Source of the DNA: Bacillota bacterium
Lineage (GTDB): Bacteria > Bacillota > Dehalobacteriia > UBA4068
DNA: 7,359 nucleotides
NCBI GenBank assembly: GCA_009778255.1
Contig: WRKD01000121.1
Coordinates: 1 to 7,359 of the forward strand
Direction of reading: 5' to 3'
The notes under the pieces were generated by a model, which searched no databases, was not told where the DNA came from, and saw only the letters and a program-made list of their open reading frames with translations. The first letter of the stretch is position 1; every line of letters begins with the position of its first letter. Below, piece after piece: positions 7,154 to 7,359 of the stretch. The position numbers and the translations under genes were made by a program.

Positions 7154-7161
7154 ATTTAAAG

Positions 7162-7213
7162 CGGTCTTTGACTGCAAGTATACAGATACTTTAATACTTG
7201 CGGTCAAAGACCG
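7162..7213. terminator. 20-bp hairpin between the convergent protease and chemotaxis genes
   Basis: Arms 7162-7181 and 7194-7213 pair over 20 positions with one exception (7173 with 7202) around a 12-nt loop. In plus-strand RNA the exception is a U-G wobble, so the stem is continuous; in minus-strand RNA it is a C-A mismatch. The right arm overlaps the last codons of the minus-strand receptor gene. No T-run follows on the plus strand, and only a short CTTT follows on the minus strand. It may terminate or protect the 3' ends of both convergent transcripts, but it is not a textbook intrinsic terminator. The structure is certain and the role inferred. Confidence 0.5.
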
Positions 7214-7359
7214 TATTAGCTATAGAGCTTTCTGTTAAGCTTTTTATGCCGTGGCTTGATGAGGCTAAACGGGGTTGCCCGCTATGCAACTTAAACTGAC
7301 CTATAAGCTGCTCTAAGGTATCGGCTTGCCCACTCATTTCTTTACTTGCGGCGGCGCTT
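7191..7359 (-). CDS. Methyl-accepting chemotaxis protein, C-terminal end only
   Basis: On the minus strand an open frame enters from the right edge and runs 55 codons to TAA (7193-7191). It begins SAAASKEMSGQADTL and continues EQLIGQFKL. This matches the typical end of the MCP signalling domain (small residues, then E-M/L-S-x-Q-A-x-x-L-x-x-L-x-x-x-F-x-L), the distal part of the adaptation helix bundle in receptors that signal through CheA and CheW. After FKL comes a polar tail of 31 residues ending in TVFDRKY, with no NWETF-like CheR-docking pentapeptide. Sensor domain, membrane helices and signalling tip lie outside the window, so ligand and location cannot be judged. The gene converges on the protease gene with 69 nt between the stops, and its last codons form one arm of a hairpin. 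The short length is due to the window edge. Confidence 0.85.
   Translation of the reverse strand, partial: SAAASKEMSGQADTLEQLIGQFKLHSGQPRLASSSHGIKSLTESSIANTVFDRKY

Overview
The window looks like chromosomal DNA from a low-to-moderate GC bacterium, most likely an anaerobic or microaerobic member of the Bacillota (Clostridia or Negativicutes type). This rests on AGGAGG-type ribosome binding sites, a fused CydDC transporter, a cytochrome bd oxidase without other respiratory genes in view, and a secreted M6-type metalloprotease with cohesin-like modules. The phylum is an inference from gene content and style; no marker gene is present.

Layout: (1) 1-860, plus strand: the 3' portion of cydB (subunit II of cytochrome bd quinol oxidase), cut by the left edge. 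(2) 861-947: a short gap with a perfect 17-bp inverted repeat and the cydDC ribosome binding site. (3) 948-4529, plus: a single 1193-residue gene fusing CydD and CydC, the heterodimeric ABC exporter needed for cytochrome bd assembly. (4) 4530-4718: a 189-nt non-coding leader with a candidate promoter, four Shine-Dalgarno-like motifs and a 9-bp hairpin just upstream of a GTG start. (5) 4719-7121, plus: an 800-residue secreted zinc metalloprotease of the M6 (immune inhibitor A-like) type with two C-terminal cohesin-like domains. (6) 7122-7190 and the adjoining end of the next gene: a short palindrome and a 20-bp hairpin. (7) 7191-7359, minus: the last 55 codons of a methyl-accepting chemotaxis protein, converging on the protease gene and cut by the right edge.

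The first two genes form one functional unit. CydB is an oxidase subunit, and CydDC exports the thiol reductants (cysteine/glutathione in studied species) on which haem insertion and oxidase maturation depend. cydA is expected just upstream of the window. The protease and the chemotaxis receptor appear to be independent transcription units with no obvious link to respiration.

No CRISPR array, tRNA, rRNA, insertion sequence or phage gene was seen. The points most worth a second look are the hairpin between the Shine-Dalgarno sequence and start codon of the protease gene, the altered Met-turn and cohesin-like tail of that protease, and the perfect inverted repeat inside the cyd operon.
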